NCBI RefSeq assembly: GCF_018130145.1 | Contig: NZ_JAFCMB010000003.1 | Coordinates: 558,001-622,000 of the forward strand | Direction of reading: 5' to 3' | DNA length: 64,000 nt | Source of the DNA: Bradyrhizobium sp. AUGA SZCCT0176 | Lineage (GTDB): Bacteria; Pseudomonadota; Alphaproteobacteria; Rhizobiales; Xanthobacteraceae | Notes under the pieces: model-generated | Told to the model about the DNA's origin: nothing | What the model saw: the letters and a program-made list of their open reading frames with translations, nothing else | Database searches by the model: none | Made by a program: the position numbers and the translations under genes | In this document: one piece after another, positions 19,501-27,926 of the stretch | Layout of the letters: each line of letters starts with the position of its first letter | Position numbering within the stretch: the stretch's first letter is position 1

Positions 19501-19666
19501 TTTCCGGCGACGCGCCGGGATAGCTGGTCGATATCGAGATCGAGGGCGGCGCGATGATCGGATACTGCGCGATCGCCAGCAGCGGGATCGAGATCGCGCC
19601 GATCAGACAGATGAAAAGCGCGACGACCCAGGCGAAGATCGGCCTGTCGATGAAGAAACTCGGCAT
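16520..19666 (-). CDS. RND efflux transporter, inner-membrane permease (HAE1 family)
   Basis: Proton-driven multidrug pump of 1048 residues, the AcrB/MexB length. The N-terminus MPSFFIDRPIFAWVVALFI is classical, two large periplasmic loops alternate with twelve predicted membrane helices, and TM4 carries GILVDDAIVVVENVERIM with the paired aspartates of the proton relay. The C-terminal half repeats the pattern (LAAKDAILIIEFAKELR). It forms an operon with the adaptor gene, which ends 5 bp upstream. No outer-membrane channel gene is nearby, so it probably shares a TolC-like protein. Substrate is unknown. Confidence 0.96.
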   Translation of the reverse strand: MPSFFIDRPIFAWVVALFICLIGAISIPLLAIAQYPIIAPPSISISTSYPGASPENLYNSVTRLIEEELNGANGILNFESTSDSLGQVEIIANFVPGTDTGTASVEVQNRIKRVEARLPRAVIQQGILIEEASSAVLQIITLRSTDGSLDEVGLGDFMIRSVLGEIRRIPGVGRATLYSTERSLRIWVDPAKLVGYGLTADDVNKAITAQNAQVASGSIGAEPSTDDQKISALVLVKGQLSSPDEFGAIILRANADGSTVRLRDVARIEIGGLSYQFNTRLNGKPTAGLSVLMSPTGNALATASAVEAKMKELSRFFPANIAYEIPYNITPVVKASIEKVLMTLVEAIVLVFIVMFLFLQNIRYTIIPTIVVPVALLGTCAILLASGYSINMLTMFGMVLAVGILVDDAIVVVENVERIMAEEGLPPKEATRKAMSQITGAIIGITLVLIAVFVPMAFFPGSVGVIYRQFSVTMVAAIAFSALLAMSLTPALCATLLKPVVAGHGHARKGVFGWFNRALDGTKDGYTRVVGHSLKRTGRLMLIYAALIVGLSWAFIRLPGGFLPVDDQGFITTDVQTPADSSYARTEAAVEKVEQYLAKRSGVENVTFLTGFSFLGQGINTAQAFITLKDWSERGPKDSAASIVNDINRDLSSIRDARISALQPPPIDNLGNSSGFSFRLQDRGQKGYPALVSAAEQLIAEANASRVLQKVYVEGLPPGPQVNLMIDREKAGAFGVTFEDINNTISTNLGSNYINDFPNRGRMQRVIVQADRGSRMNADDILNYNVKNSRGQLVPLSSFASVEWSKGPTQIAGFNYYPAVRISGEAKPGFTSGDAIAEMERLAGKLPRGFGYEWTGQSLQEKLSGSQAPFLLCLSALVVFLCLAALYESWTIPLAVLLTVPLGICGAVLAASLRGLPNDVYFTVALITIIGLAAKDAILIIEFAKELRAQGKPLVEATIEACTLRFRPILMTGLAFVCGVLPMVIATGAGGASQQALGTSVMGGMIAVVILALLMVPVFFVVVQRFFAGDREVVAEAKPPQAAPRPAE

Positions 19667-19671
19667 GGAAT

Positions 19672-20877
19672 CTACCGTGTCGCTTGCGCGGACGGCCTGG
19701 CACCGGCGAAATCGGCGGACGCGTCGGCCTCGGTCAGCAGCTGCGGCCGGACCTTATCGCCGGCGGCAAACTTCTGGAAGCCCTCGACGATGACCCTGTC
19801 ACCGGCCTTCAGGCCCTCGGTGACGAACCACTGGCCGCCCTGCAACGAGCCGGTGCGTACCGGCTGGACGGCGACGAGGTTGTCGCTCTTGACCACGAAC
19901 ACTTCGCTGCCACCGCCGCCATTGCGCTGGATCGCCTGCTGCGGCACCGCGATGGCGTCGGTATCGATGCCCTGCTCGATCAGCACGCGGACATACATGC
20001 CCGGCAGCAATTCGCGCCTCGGATTGGGGAACTCGCCGCGCAACGTCACCTGCCCGGTATGGGCATCGACCTTGGCCTCCGAGAACAGCAATCTGCCGGC
20101 AATCGGATAAACCGAGCCGTCGTCCAGCACCAGGCGAACCTTCATGGCGTCAGGCGCGATACGGTCGAGATCGCCGCTCTCCACCGCCCGGCGCAGCTGA
20201 TTGAGCTCGTTCACCGATTGGGTGAAATCGGCATAGATCGGATCGAGTTGCTGGATGGTCGCAAGGCTCGTGCTTTCGTTCTGCACGACGAGCGCGCCTT
20301 CGCTCACCAGCGCGGCGCCGACGACGCCGTCGATCGGAGCGCGGATGGTGGCATAATCAAGATTGAGCTTGGCGCGGGCGACGTCGGCCTTGCGGCCCTC
20401 GACGTCCGCAGCCGCCTGACGCTCGGCCGAAATGGCCTTTTCATTCTCGGCTTCGGGGGCTGCGCGCTGGCTGGTCAGCGTGGCGATACGGCGCGCATGC
20501 GATGCGGCCTGATCGAACGTTGCGCTGGCGCGCGCCAGCGCGGCTTCGGTCGACTGCACCTCGACCTCGAACGGCCGCGGATCGATCCTGTAGAGGGCGT
20601 CGCCGGCCTTGACCTCGCTGCCCTGGTGGAACAGGCGCTCGACCACGATGCCGGACACGCGCGGGCGCACTTCAGAAACGCGGGTCGGCGCGATACGCCC
20701 CGGCAATTCGCGGATGATCGCACGCGACTGCGGCCTCACGGTAACAACACTGACGTCTGGCTCGGAAGAAGGCTGCACAGCAGCCGTTGCAGCGGTTGGC
20801 TCTTTGCATCCAGCCAACAGCGGCGCCATCGCAAGGAGCATCAGAGCGATGCATGATTGCGCACGAATTCCAGACAT
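19672..20877 (-). CDS. RND efflux periplasmic adaptor lipoprotein
   Basis: Membrane fusion protein of 401 residues. A lipoprotein signal peptide with the lipobox LLAGC is followed by the lipoyl half-motifs PRVSGIVVERLFHQGSEVKAGDALYRIDP, interrupted by an alpha-helical hairpin, and YATIRAPIDGVVGAALVSEG. Beta-barrel and membrane-proximal domains follow. The ATG at 20877 has AAAGGGGCG 12 nt upstream; an earlier ATG at 20946 would place 23 non-signal residues before the lipobox. It is the first gene of the pump operon, with a candidate operator 31-50 bp upstream of the start. Confidence 0.93.
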   Translation of the reverse strand: MSGIRAQSCIALMLLAMAPLLAGCKEPTAATAAVQPSSEPDVSVVTVRPQSRAIIRELPGRIAPTRVSEVRPRVSGIVVERLFHQGSEVKAGDALYRIDPRPFEVEVQSTEAALARASATFDQAASHARRIATLTSQRAAPEAENEKAISAERQAAADVEGRKADVARAKLNLDYATIRAPIDGVVGAALVSEGALVVQNESTSLATIQQLDPIYADFTQSVNELNQLRRAVESGDLDRIAPDAMKVRLVLDDGSVYPIAGRLLFSEAKVDAHTGQVTLRGEFPNPRRELLPGMYVRVLIEQGIDTDAIAVPQQAIQRNGGGGSEVFVVKSDNLVAVQPVRTGSLQGGQWFVTEGLKAGDRVIVEGFQKFAAGDKVRPQLLTEADASADFAGARPSAQATR

Positions 20878-20907
20878 CGAAAATATCGCCCCTTTAGTCG
20901 AGTTGAA

Positions 20908-20927
20908 GCGCAAACAACTGTTTGCGC
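20908..20927. promoter_or_regulatory. Candidate operator of the RND pump operon
   Basis: Perfect palindrome GCGCAAAC-AACT-GTTTGCGC lies 31-50 bp upstream of the adaptor start codon. Size, symmetry and position are those of a TetR-type operator controlling an RND pump. No TetR gene is adjacent in this window, so the regulator would be elsewhere. The rest of the 311-bp intergenic region contains no other element I can name. Confidence 0.5.
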
Positions 20928-21188
20928 GATACTGTCGCGAAGACATCGCGTTCTTGTTGAGACAAGGATAGGGTGAGTTTGCTGCGATGCAATGCGCATG
21001 CGCGGCGGCCCAATGTCACACGACGCTATCGCACTGAACAAACGGCGATTTTGGCGACTCACCGGATTGTGACAACGTCACGCTTCAGCGCGTCGGAATG
21101 GAACGCAACAAGTGTGAGCGGGAACCAGAGCTCAAAACGCGGCATCCCGCGAATTTGCGGAAAACTGGCGCGAATCACCTGCTGCCCG

Positions 21189-22217
21189 TTAACGAACCGC
21201 CTTCATCCGGTAGTGGCTGATGCCCCATTCGCTGCCGTCGGCGTAACCGAACAGGCCTGACGTCGCGAGAAAGAACCAGCGCCAGCGCCGCATCCACAAC
21301 GCGGTCTCGCCGCCATAGACGGGACGCAACACCGCTTCGATCTCCTCGCGGTGCAGATCGAAATTGGCCAGCCAATCCTGCGCGGTGCGGTGATAATGCA
21401 GCCCGCTCCAGCGCCATTCCTTTTCGATTTCGAGCAGATCGGAATATTGCCGGATCAGATGGTGGCTCGGCATCATGCCGCCGGTGAAGAAATGCTGCGC
21501 GACCCAGTCCTCGCCATCGGCGCGGTCGAACAGATAGGCGCCCGAGCGATGGGTGAAGATGTGCATGAAGAAGCGGCCGTCGGGCTTCAGCCAGGAACGG
21601 ATCCGCGACATCAATTCGCGCCAGTTCAACAGGTGCTCGAACATCTCGACGGAAACGATGCGGTCGAACTGCATCTGCGGGTCGAACAGATTCATCTCCG
21701 AGGTAACCACACGCAGATTCTTCAATCCGCGCTTGCCGGCTTCGCCCTCGATGAATTGGCGCTGCGAGGCGGAATTCGATACTGCCGTCACTTCCGAATG
21801 CGGGAACTGCCGCGCCATCCACAGCGACAGCGAACCCCAGCCGCAGCCGAATTCGAGAATCGATTGGCCGTCGGCGATATCGGCATGCCCGACGGTCTGA
21901 CGCAGCGCCTCCTCTTCGGCCTCCTGCAATGTCGTGGCCGGCTCCCGGTAGAAGCACGAGGAATATTTGCGGTGTGGCCCGAGGACAAGCGCGAAGAACG
22001 CCGACGGCACCTCGTGATGCTGCGCGGTGGCCTCGTCGCTGTATTCGGCGATGGCGCGCGCGGCCATCTCGTCGGCAAACCAGGCGTCGCTTTCGGCGTT
22101 GCCGATGGCGAGCCTTGTTGCGGTGCGCGAACACAGCCGGTGGATCGCGGCGCGGATGATCACGTCAGGCAGCGGCACCCGCTCAGCGGTGCCGATGATC
22201 GTGGAAACGAAGCTCAT
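21189..22217 (-). CDS. Cyclopropane-fatty-acyl-phospholipid synthase-type methyltransferase
   Basis: SAM-dependent methyltransferase of 342 residues. The SAM motif I reads ILEFGCGWGSLSLWMA, followed by VTAVSNSASQRQFIE, and the later FDRIVSVEMFEHLLNW and FFMHIFTHR blocks match the CFA synthase/mycolic acid cyclase superfamily. Classical CFA synthase also has an N-terminal lipid domain, shorter here, so this may be a CFA-like lipid methyltransferase with a different acceptor. The ATG at 22217 has AAGGGAG 8 nt upstream. A truncated DUF1295 gene, a frequent companion, lies just upstream. Confidence 0.87.
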   Translation of the reverse strand: MSFVSTIIGTAERVPLPDVIIRAAIHRLCSRTATRLAIGNAESDAWFADEMAARAIAEYSDEATAQHHEVPSAFFALVLGPHRKYSSCFYREPATTLQEAEEEALRQTVGHADIADGQSILEFGCGWGSLSLWMARQFPHSEVTAVSNSASQRQFIEGEAGKRGLKNLRVVTSEMNLFDPQMQFDRIVSVEMFEHLLNWRELMSRIRSWLKPDGRFFMHIFTHRSGAYLFDRADGEDWVAQHFFTGGMMPSHHLIRQYSDLLEIEKEWRWSGLHYHRTAQDWLANFDLHREEIEAVLRPVYGGETALWMRRWRWFFLATSGLFGYADGSEWGISHYRMKAVR

Positions 22218-22235
22218 GTGACCACTCCCTTTCTT

Positions 22236-22282
22236 GAGCACGATCCTTTTTAGAAAACCGGCCTCCACTTTCGGGAATCATC
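22236..22282. repeat. Degenerate dispersed palindromic element
   Basis: Shares the layout of the element at 6520-6564: GAGCACGATC, then AGAAAACCGGCCTCCACTTT, then GGGAATCAT. The arms are no longer perfect. It abuts the point where the neighbouring DUF1295-like reading frame loses its homology. Confidence 0.5.
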
Positions 22283-22531
22283 TTGCGGCGACAGCGAGAA
22301 GAACGGACGGACACGCAACTGACAGTCGCGATAGCGGTCATCGCGCCGGCGCAGCAGCTGCGGCTCCCGCGACGGAATGCCGGTTACGCGGGCCAAACCG
22401 GGCGAAACGGTCCAGATTGTATCCACCCAGCCGGCGTTGCCGGTGCGTGGCTGCACCATCCAGGTGCCCGCCATCCGGACCGAGAGCAAAACGGCCATCG
22501 CCGCCAGCGCTTCGAGATACAGGGCCGTCAT
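22250..22531 (-). pseudogene. Truncated DUF1295-family membrane protein gene
   Basis: The first 47 codons (22391-22531) look like the start of a DUF1295 (steroid 5-alpha reductase/isoprenylcysteine methyltransferase-like) membrane protein: ALYLEALAAMAVLLS, then TGNAGWVDTIWT. After VSPGLA the similarity stops and the frame runs into a palindromic repeat, giving about 93 residues against the roughly 260 usual for the family. DUF1295 proteins commonly sit beside CFA-type methyltransferases. The remaining fragment is most likely not functional. Confidence 0.6.
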
Positions 22532-22706
22532 GAAAAATCCCGGTTGGACAAAGAACGTTTCCAAAATACGCTCAAGTCAAAGCCCAGTTTCGGCGTGAAG
22601 TTCCCCGTCGTCTGCCTGAAACAGCGCTTTTCCGATCTTTTTTCTCAGCCGCGCTGTGCCATATTGGCCCCCCAAACGCGGCTTTTCGCAACGGAAGACC
22701 CCCGCA

Positions 22707-23705
22707 ATGCCCCAAGGCCCCTCCGCCCGCTCCGAAATGGAGATCGAGCTCACCAAATTGTCGTCGCCACAGATTTTTCTGGTGCGGATGCTGGTGTTCC
22801 TGGTGCTGTGCGGCCTGGTCATGACCGTGCTCTACAAGCAGATCGTCACCGCGTTCTTCGCCAATCCCGGCCTCAACGCCCTGATCGGCGCGGTGCTTCT
22901 GATCGGCATCATCCTTTCGTTCCGGCAGGTGATCCGGCTCTACCCGGAAGTCTCCTGGGTCAACAACTTCCGCATCGCCGACCCCGGCCTCGCCATCGAC
23001 CGCCGCCCGACGCTTCTGGCGCCGATGGCGGCAATCCTCGGCGGCGAGCGCACCGGGCGGATGTCGATCTCGCAGCAGACCATGCGGCATTTGCTGGATT
23101 CGATCGCAACAAGGCTGGACGAAGCCCGCGACATCTCCCGCTACATGACGGGCCTGCTGGTCTTTCTCGGCCTGCTCGGCACCTTCTGGGGCCTGATCGA
23201 AACCGTAGGCTCCGTCGGCCAGGTGATCGAGGGGCTGAAGGTCGGTGGTGATTCGGGCTCGCTGTTCGATACCCTGAAGGAGGGTCTGGCGGCGCCGCTC
23301 AAGGGCATGGGCATCTCGTTTTCATCCTCGCTGTTCGGCCTCGCCGGATCGCTGATCCTGGGTTTCCTCGACCTGCAATCGAGCCAGGCGCAGAACCGCT
23401 TCTATACCGACCTGGAAGACTGGCTCGCCTCGACCGTGCGCGAATATTCAGGCGACGGCACCACCGGCGTTTCCGGCGAGCTGCAGCACGCGATGGAGCG
23501 GCTGCGCGCGGTGGTCGAGGAAGGCGGCAGCAGCCGCAGCACCACGGCGGCGATGGCCAACCTCGCCGAAGCCATTCAGGGCCTGGTCGCGCATATGCGC
23601 ACCGAGCAGCAGATGATCCGCGAATGGGCCGACGGCCAGGGCGAACAGAACCGCGAGATCAAGAAGCTGCTCGAGCGGATCGCGCGCCAACCCGAGAAAA
23701 GCTGA
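22707..23705 (+). CDS. MotA/TolQ/ExbB-like proton channel protein
   Basis: Inner-membrane protein of 332 residues with likely helices near 25-45, 56-75, 142-166 and 205-227. The third contains FLGLLGTFWGLIETV and the fourth PLKGMGISFSSSLFGLAGS, the pattern of the MotA/TolQ/ExbB superfamily, in which five subunits form a proton-driven rotor. A long helical cytoplasmic tail follows (residues about 240-330). The ATG at 22707 is preferred over an upstream frame. The next gene, 12 bp downstream, encodes its probable MotB-like partner. No flagellar, tol or ton genes are nearby. Confidence 0.85.
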   Translation: MPQGPSARSEMEIELTKLSSPQIFLVRMLVFLVLCGLVMTVLYKQIVTAFFANPGLNALIGAVLLIGIILSFRQVIRLYPEVSWVNNFRIADPGLAIDRRPTLLAPMAAILGGERTGRMSISQQTMRHLLDSIATRLDEARDISRYMTGLLVFLGLLGTFWGLIETVGSVGQVIEGLKVGGDSGSLFDTLKEGLAAPLKGMGISFSSSLFGLAGSLILGFLDLQSSQAQNRFYTDLEDWLASTVREYSGDGTTGVSGELQHAMERLRAVVEEGGSSRSTTAAMANLAEAIQGLVAHMRTEQQMIREWADGQGEQNREIKKLLERIARQPEKS

Positions 23706-23717
23706 GGTATTTAGCCG

Positions 23718-24749
23718 ATGGCCCTCGCGCGTGCACGCCGCAACGAATCGGGAATGAACTACTGGCCGGGCTTCGTCGACGCGCTGTCGACGCTGGTGCT
23801 GTCGATCGTGTTCCTGCTCTCGGTGTTTCTCGTCGTGCAGTTCTTCCTGTCGCAGGAAGTCACCGGCAAGGACAAGGCGCTGGAGGCGCTCAACGCCAAG
23901 ATCGCGCAGTTGAACGACCTGCTGTCGCTGGAAAAACTCACCGGATTGAACCTTAGCGACCAGCTCTCGCAGGCGCGCGCCGGATTGACATCGGTGGAAG
24001 CGGAGCGCGATCGCATCAAGGGCCTTTATGAGGGGCTCGCCGGCGCCGGCAACGACGCCCAGGGCCGCGCCAACGAACTCAACAAGGCGCTGGATTCCGA
24101 GAAGGCGGTGACGTCGCGCGCGCTGGCGCAGATCGAGGTGCTGAACCAGCAGATCAGCGCGCTGCGCCGGCAGCTCGCCGCGCTTGAAGAAGCGCTCGAC
24201 GCCTCCGAAAAACGCGACAAGGAATCGCAGGGCCGCATTGCCGATCTCGGCCAACGGCTCAACGTGGCGCTGGCGCAGCGGGTGCAGGAGCTGACGCGTT
24301 ACCGTTCCGAGTTCTTCGGGCGGCTGCGTGCGATTCTCGGCAATCGGCCGGATGTCCGGATCGTCGGCGATCGCTTCGTGTTCCAATCCGAAGTGTTCTT
24401 CGACACCGGACAGGCCTTGCTGCTGCCCGAAGGCCGCTCCGAGCTCGACAAGCTTGCATCCGCGCTGGTCGATCTCGACAAGCAGATCCCGAGCGAAATC
24501 GCCTGGGTGCTGCGGGTCGACGGCCACACCGACGTGCGGCCGATCATGAACAGCCCGGTGTTCAAGTCGAACTGGGAACTATCGTCGGCGCGTGCGATCT
24601 CGGTGGTGCAATATCTGGTCTCGCTCGGCGTCCCCGCGCAGCGGCTCGTCGCCGCAGGCTTTGCCGAATTCCAGCCGCTCGACACGGCGCCGACCGAGGA
24701 AGCCTACAAACGCAACCGCCGCATCGAGCTGAAGCTGACAGAACGGTAG
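23718..24749 (+). CDS. MotB-like membrane protein with OmpA peptidoglycan-binding domain
   Basis: Protein of 343 residues. A single N-terminal membrane helix is entered through WPGFVDALSTLVLSIVF, with D21 placed like the proton-carrying aspartate of MotB. A coiled coil spans residues about 50-190. An OmpA/MotB domain follows (about 215-340) with VFFDTGQALLLPEGR, VDGHTDVRP and the closing YKRNRRIELKL. It would anchor the ExbB-like channel to the cell wall. The pair resembles an uncharacterised proton-powered motor conserved in Rhizobiales; the output is unknown. Confidence 0.86.
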   Translation: MALARARRNESGMNYWPGFVDALSTLVLSIVFLLSVFLVVQFFLSQEVTGKDKALEALNAKIAQLNDLLSLEKLTGLNLSDQLSQARAGLTSVEAERDRIKGLYEGLAGAGNDAQGRANELNKALDSEKAVTSRALAQIEVLNQQISALRRQLAALEEALDASEKRDKESQGRIADLGQRLNVALAQRVQELTRYRSEFFGRLRAILGNRPDVRIVGDRFVFQSEVFFDTGQALLLPEGRSELDKLASALVDLDKQIPSEIAWVLRVDGHTDVRPIMNSPVFKSNWELSSARAISVVQYLVSLGVPAQRLVAAGFAEFQPLDTAPTEEAYKRNRRIELKLTER

Positions 24750-24765
24750 TCGCGGCAGCCAATCC

Positions 24766-24850
24766 CGTCATTGCGAGGAGCGCAGCGACGAAGCAATCCA
24801 TTCTTTCCTTCCGTGGTGAGATGGATTGCTTCGCTGCACTCGCAATGACG
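24766..24850. repeat. Palindromic repeat (CGTCATTGCGAG type)
   Basis: Outer arms CGTCATTGCGAG and CTCGCAATGACG and inner arms CGAAGCAATCCAT/ATGGATTGCTTCG make an 85-bp fold-back. The inner arms recur at 5559-5600. It lies between two convergent genes and could serve as a bidirectional stop for transcription. Confidence 0.75.
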
Positions 24851-24880
24851 GAGTGTAGAGCGCGCTCACCTTAACGGAAG

Positions 24881-26740
24881 TCAAATCCCTTCGAACTGCA
24901 GCCGCGCCAGCCTTGCATACAGCCCGTTCGCGGCAACCAGCTCGGCATGCGTGCCCTGTTCGACGATGCGGCCCTGGTCCATCACCATGATGCGGTCGCA
25001 GGACAGAACGGTCGCGAGCCGGTGCGCGATCACGAGCGTGGTGCGGTGGCGCATCAATTCTTCCAACGCGGTCTGCACCAGGGTCTCGCTTTCGGCATCG
25101 AGCGCGGAGGTTGCTTCATCGAGCAGCAACAGCGGGGCGTCGCGCAGGATGGCTCGGGCAATGGCGATGCGCTGGCGCTGGCCACCCGACAGCGTCACGC
25201 CGCGCTCGCCAAGCTGCGCCTCGAAACCCTCAGGCAGGCGGCGAATGAATTCGGTGGCATGCGCCTGATCGGCCGCGCGTTCGACCTCGGCATCGCTGGC
25301 ATCAGGCCGGCCGAAGCGGATGTTTTCACGGGCGCTTGCCGCGAACACCACCGAGTCCTGCGGCACCAGCGCGATGCGCGCGCGCACTTCGCGTGGATCG
25401 GCCGATTTGATCGGCACGGCGTCGACCGAAATCGTTCCGCTGGCGGGATCGTAGAACCGCAGCAGCAGATGAAACAGCGTGCTCTTGCCGGCGCCTGACG
25501 GGCCGACGATCGCGACCTTCTCTCCGGCCCGTACCGACAGCGAGACGCTGTCGATCGCCCGTACATCCGGGCGCGTTGGGTAGTTGAAGCTGACATTTTC
25601 AAAACTGACATCGCCGCGCGCCGGCGACGGCAGGGCGACCGGCGAGGCCGGCGCCGTAATCTGCGGCTTGACGCGCAGGATCTCGAACAACCGTTCGGCG
25701 GCGCCCGAGGCGGCCGAGACTTCACCCCACACCTCGCTGAGCTGGCCGAGGCCCGTCGCAGCGAACGCCGCATACAGCACGAACTGGCCGAGCCGGCCGG
25801 GGCTGATCGAACCGGTCAGCACGTCGTGCGAGCCGACCCACAGGATCACCACGACGCTGGAAAACACGATGAAGATGATGATCAAGGTCAGCACCGCGCG
25901 CGCCCGCGTCGAACTGCGCGCGGCTTCATAGGCTTGTTCGACCTCGCGGCCGAAGCGCGTCGCGGCCAGCCGCTCGCTGGTATAGGCCTGCACGGTTCGG
26001 ATAGCGCCGACCAGCTCAGAGGCATAGGCGCTGGCGTCGGCCAGCGTGTCCTGCGCGTTGCGCGACAGCCGCCGCACCCAGCGTCCGAACGCGACCAGCG
26101 GAATCACGATCACCGGAATTGCCAGCAGCACGAACAGCGAAAGCTTCGGGCTCGTGATCACCATCATGGTGGTGGCGCCGATGAACAGCATCAGATTGCG
26201 CAGCGCGATCGACACCGACGCGCCCACCGCCGACTTGATCTGGGTGGTGTCAGCCGTGAGCCGCGACACCAGTTCGCCGCTGCGGGCGGAATCGAAGAAG
26301 GAAGGCGACAGCGAGATCAGATGCGCGAACACGTCGCGCCGCAGGTCCGCAACGATGCGCTCGCCGATCGTCATGACCAGATAGAACCGCGATGCGCTGG
26401 CGCAGGCCAGCACCGCAACGACCGCGATCATCACGCTGAAGTAGCTGTTGATCATCGCGATGCCTTCGGGGCTGAAGCCGAAGTCGATCATGCGCCGCAC
26501 CGCGATCGGCACCACCAGGGTCGTCACCGCCGCGACGGTCAGCGAGATAAACGCCAGTATCGCCCGCCCGCGATAGCGCGCGACGTAGGGCGCCAGCGCC
26601 AGCAGGGGGCGCAGCTTCGCGCCGGTTTTGGCCGGCGACTGCGTGAGCTGGGTTTCGATGAAGGCCTCTTCCTCGAGCAGCGCGTCGCGCCGCGGCGGCA
26701 CGCCGCCGGGTGGGTCTTCAAGCTGTTCGGCTGCGCTCAT
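24881..26740 (-). CDS. ABC exporter, fused membrane and ATP-binding domains (MsbA-like)
   Basis: Half-transporter of about 619 residues. Six membrane helices occupy residues about 40-330, followed by an ATPase domain with Walker [11 protein letters not shown] (about residue 411), signature [15 protein letters not shown] (about 515), Walker [13 protein letters not shown] and the IAHRLATVL switch. It resembles the MsbA/LmrA group exporting lipids or drugs. The ATG at 26740 is chosen; an upstream ATG at 26812 would add 24 proline-rich residues. It is divergent from rpmE. The substrate cannot be inferred. Confidence 0.92.
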   Translation of the reverse strand: MSAAEQLEDPPGGVPPRRDALLEEEAFIETQLTQSPAKTGAKLRPLLALAPYVARYRGRAILAFISLTVAAVTTLVVPIAVRRMIDFGFSPEGIAMINSYFSVMIAVVAVLACASASRFYLVMTIGERIVADLRRDVFAHLISLSPSFFDSARSGELVSRLTADTTQIKSAVGASVSIALRNLMLFIGATTMMVITSPKLSLFVLLAIPVIVIPLVAFGRWVRRLSRNAQDTLADASAYASELVGAIRTVQAYTSERLAATRFGREVEQAYEAARSSTRARAVLTLIIIFIVFSSVVVILWVGSHDVLTGSISPGRLGQFVLYAAFAATGLGQLSEVWGEVSAASGAAERLFEILRVKPQITAPASPVALPSPARGDVSFENVSFNYPTRPDVRAIDSVSLSVRAGEKVAIVGPSGAGKSTLFHLLLRFYDPASGTISVDAVPIKSADPREVRARIALVPQDSVVFAASARENIRFGRPDASDAEVERAADQAHATEFIRRLPEGFEAQLGERGVTLSGGQRQRIAIARAILRDAPLLLLDEATSALDAESETLVQTALEELMRHRTTLVIAHRLATVLSCDRIMVMDQGRIVEQGTHAELVAANGLYARLARLQFEGI

Positions 26741-26921
26741 GAAAAGGGACCAGTTTCGATGCCCCCAGATAGGCCCCGGGAGCGGCGCTGGCAAATCCGG
26801 CAGATCGGCCAATCAGACGGCCCTGGCAGCTTGTTTTGGCGGCCTTGTTGCGTTATAGACCCGCCCAAATCCCGTACCCCTGACATTTCGAGACGGGCGC
26901 AGGCGCGCCGAAGGATATGCC

Positions 26922-27149
26922 ATGAAAGCCGAAATTCACCCGAATTATCATACGATTACGGTCGTTATGACCGACGGTACGGAGTATCAGACCCGTTCCA
27001 CCTGGGGCAAGGAAGGCGACAAGCTGAACCTCGACATCGACTCCAAGTCGCATCCCGCCTGGACCGGCGGCACCCAGCAGATGCTCGACCGCGGCGGCCG
27101 CGTGTCGCGCTTCCAGAAGAAGTTTTCGGGCTTCCTCAAGAAGGACTGA
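26922..27149 (+). CDS. rpmE: 50S ribosomal protein L31
   Basis: Ribosomal protein of 75 residues beginning [19 protein letters not shown] and ending in a basic [12 protein letters not shown]. It lacks the CxxC zinc-ribbon cysteines, so it belongs to the zinc-independent form normal for alphaproteobacteria. GAAGGA lies 8 nt before the start. A strong terminator follows 40 bp after the stop. Confidence 0.96.
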   Translation: MKAEIHPNYHTITVVMTDGTEYQTRSTWGKEGDKLNLDIDSKSHPAWTGGTQQMLDRGGRVSRFQKKFSGFLKKD

Positions 27150-27189
27150 GGGTTTTTCGACCCCTCGCCAATCGGCCCAGGAATGCAAA

Positions 27190-27217
27190 ACGCCCCGGTT
27201 TCCCGGGGCGTTTTTTT
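27190..27217 (+). terminator. Rho-independent terminator of rpmE
   Basis: Perfect 9-bp stem ACGCCCCGG/CCGGGGCGT with a TTTC loop is followed by an uninterrupted run of T. It lies 40 bp after the rpmE stop and in front of the convergent rcdA gene. A short direct repeat TATGGACCAAGAC occurs just downstream. Confidence 0.9.
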
Positions 27218-27256
27218 ATGGACCAAGACTTTTTATGGACCAAGACGGTGGCGGAA

Positions 27257-27769
27257 TTACCGCTCGAAGGCCGCCTTCAGGCGATTGAGCTGCGGCACCA
27301 GCGGATTGCCGATCGGGGCGCGTTCGGCCGCCGGCGCATGGATCGAAGTGTCGAGTCGACGCACCCGCGACTGCAGGTTCATCGAGCGCTCGATCAGGTG
27401 CTGCAATTGCTGCGGCAGTTTGGCGATCATGTCTTCGGGACCGGGATCGGCGGCGGAGAGCTTGACCTTGGTCTTTTCGCGGTTGGCCTGGGTCAGCGTC
27501 ATCTCGCCTTCCTTGACCGCGCGATGCAGCAGCAGCCAGGAGGCGAGCTGCATCAGGCGGGTGGTCAGCCGCATGCTTTCGGTCGCATAGGTTAGACTGA
27601 CGGAGCGTTCGAGCGCCTTGGCCTCGGCGCGGCCGTCACCATCGAGATAGGCGGCGGTCTCCTCGACCAGATCCATGCCCTCGCGGAACAAGGTTCCGAA
27701 TGCCGCCGAATTAGTCAGCCGCTCGCTGAATTGAACGAGCGCGGATTCGCTGTGCAGCCGGTCCGCCAT
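27257..27769 (-). CDS. rcdA: RcdA-like regulator of CtrA degradation (DUF1465)
   Basis: Protein of 170 residues of the DUF1465 family, whose Caulobacter member RcdA is an adaptor that helps the ClpXP protease destroy the cell-cycle regulator CtrA. It is helical throughout, with FREGMDLVEETAAYLDGDGR near the N-terminus and MRLTTRLMQLASWLLLHRAV in the middle, both characteristic. The ATG at 27769 has GAGGG 10 nt upstream; the frame extends further but without a site. Activity in this organism is inferred from family only. Confidence 0.82.
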   Translation of the reverse strand: MADRLHSESALVQFSERLTNSAAFGTLFREGMDLVEETAAYLDGDGRAEAKALERSVSLTYATESMRLTTRLMQLASWLLLHRAVKEGEMTLTQANREKTKVKLSAADPGPEDMIAKLPQQLQHLIERSMNLQSRVRRLDTSIHAPAAERAPIGNPLVPQLNRLKAAFER

Positions 27770-27899
27770 AGTTAACGCCCTCACGCCACTGATACGCTGC
27801 CGGCTTTTCAAACCGCCGACTTATGATGAACAAATCATTGCGCTTGCGAGGGCGAGAGTCCAGCCGCAACCGGAAATATGGTTTCCAGCCTGCGGAGAC

Positions 27900-27926
27900 A
27901 AAAAAGAGCCGCCGTTTCCGGCGGCT
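27900..27926 (-). terminator. Rho-independent terminator on the minus strand
   Basis: Stem AGCCGCCG/CGGCGGCT with a GAAA loop is followed on the minus strand by a run of six T. It lies about 220 bp downstream of the cysteine-rich small gene at 28148, farther than usual. It may end that transcript or an unrecognised small RNA in the 378-bp gap. No reading frame in that gap looks real. Confidence 0.7.

Noticed and set aside
22707..24749. Zorya-type phage defence system
   Set aside because: ZorA/ZorB-like architecture is present, but no ZorC, ZorD or ZorE gene is next to the pair; neighbours are a methyltransferase and an ABC exporter.
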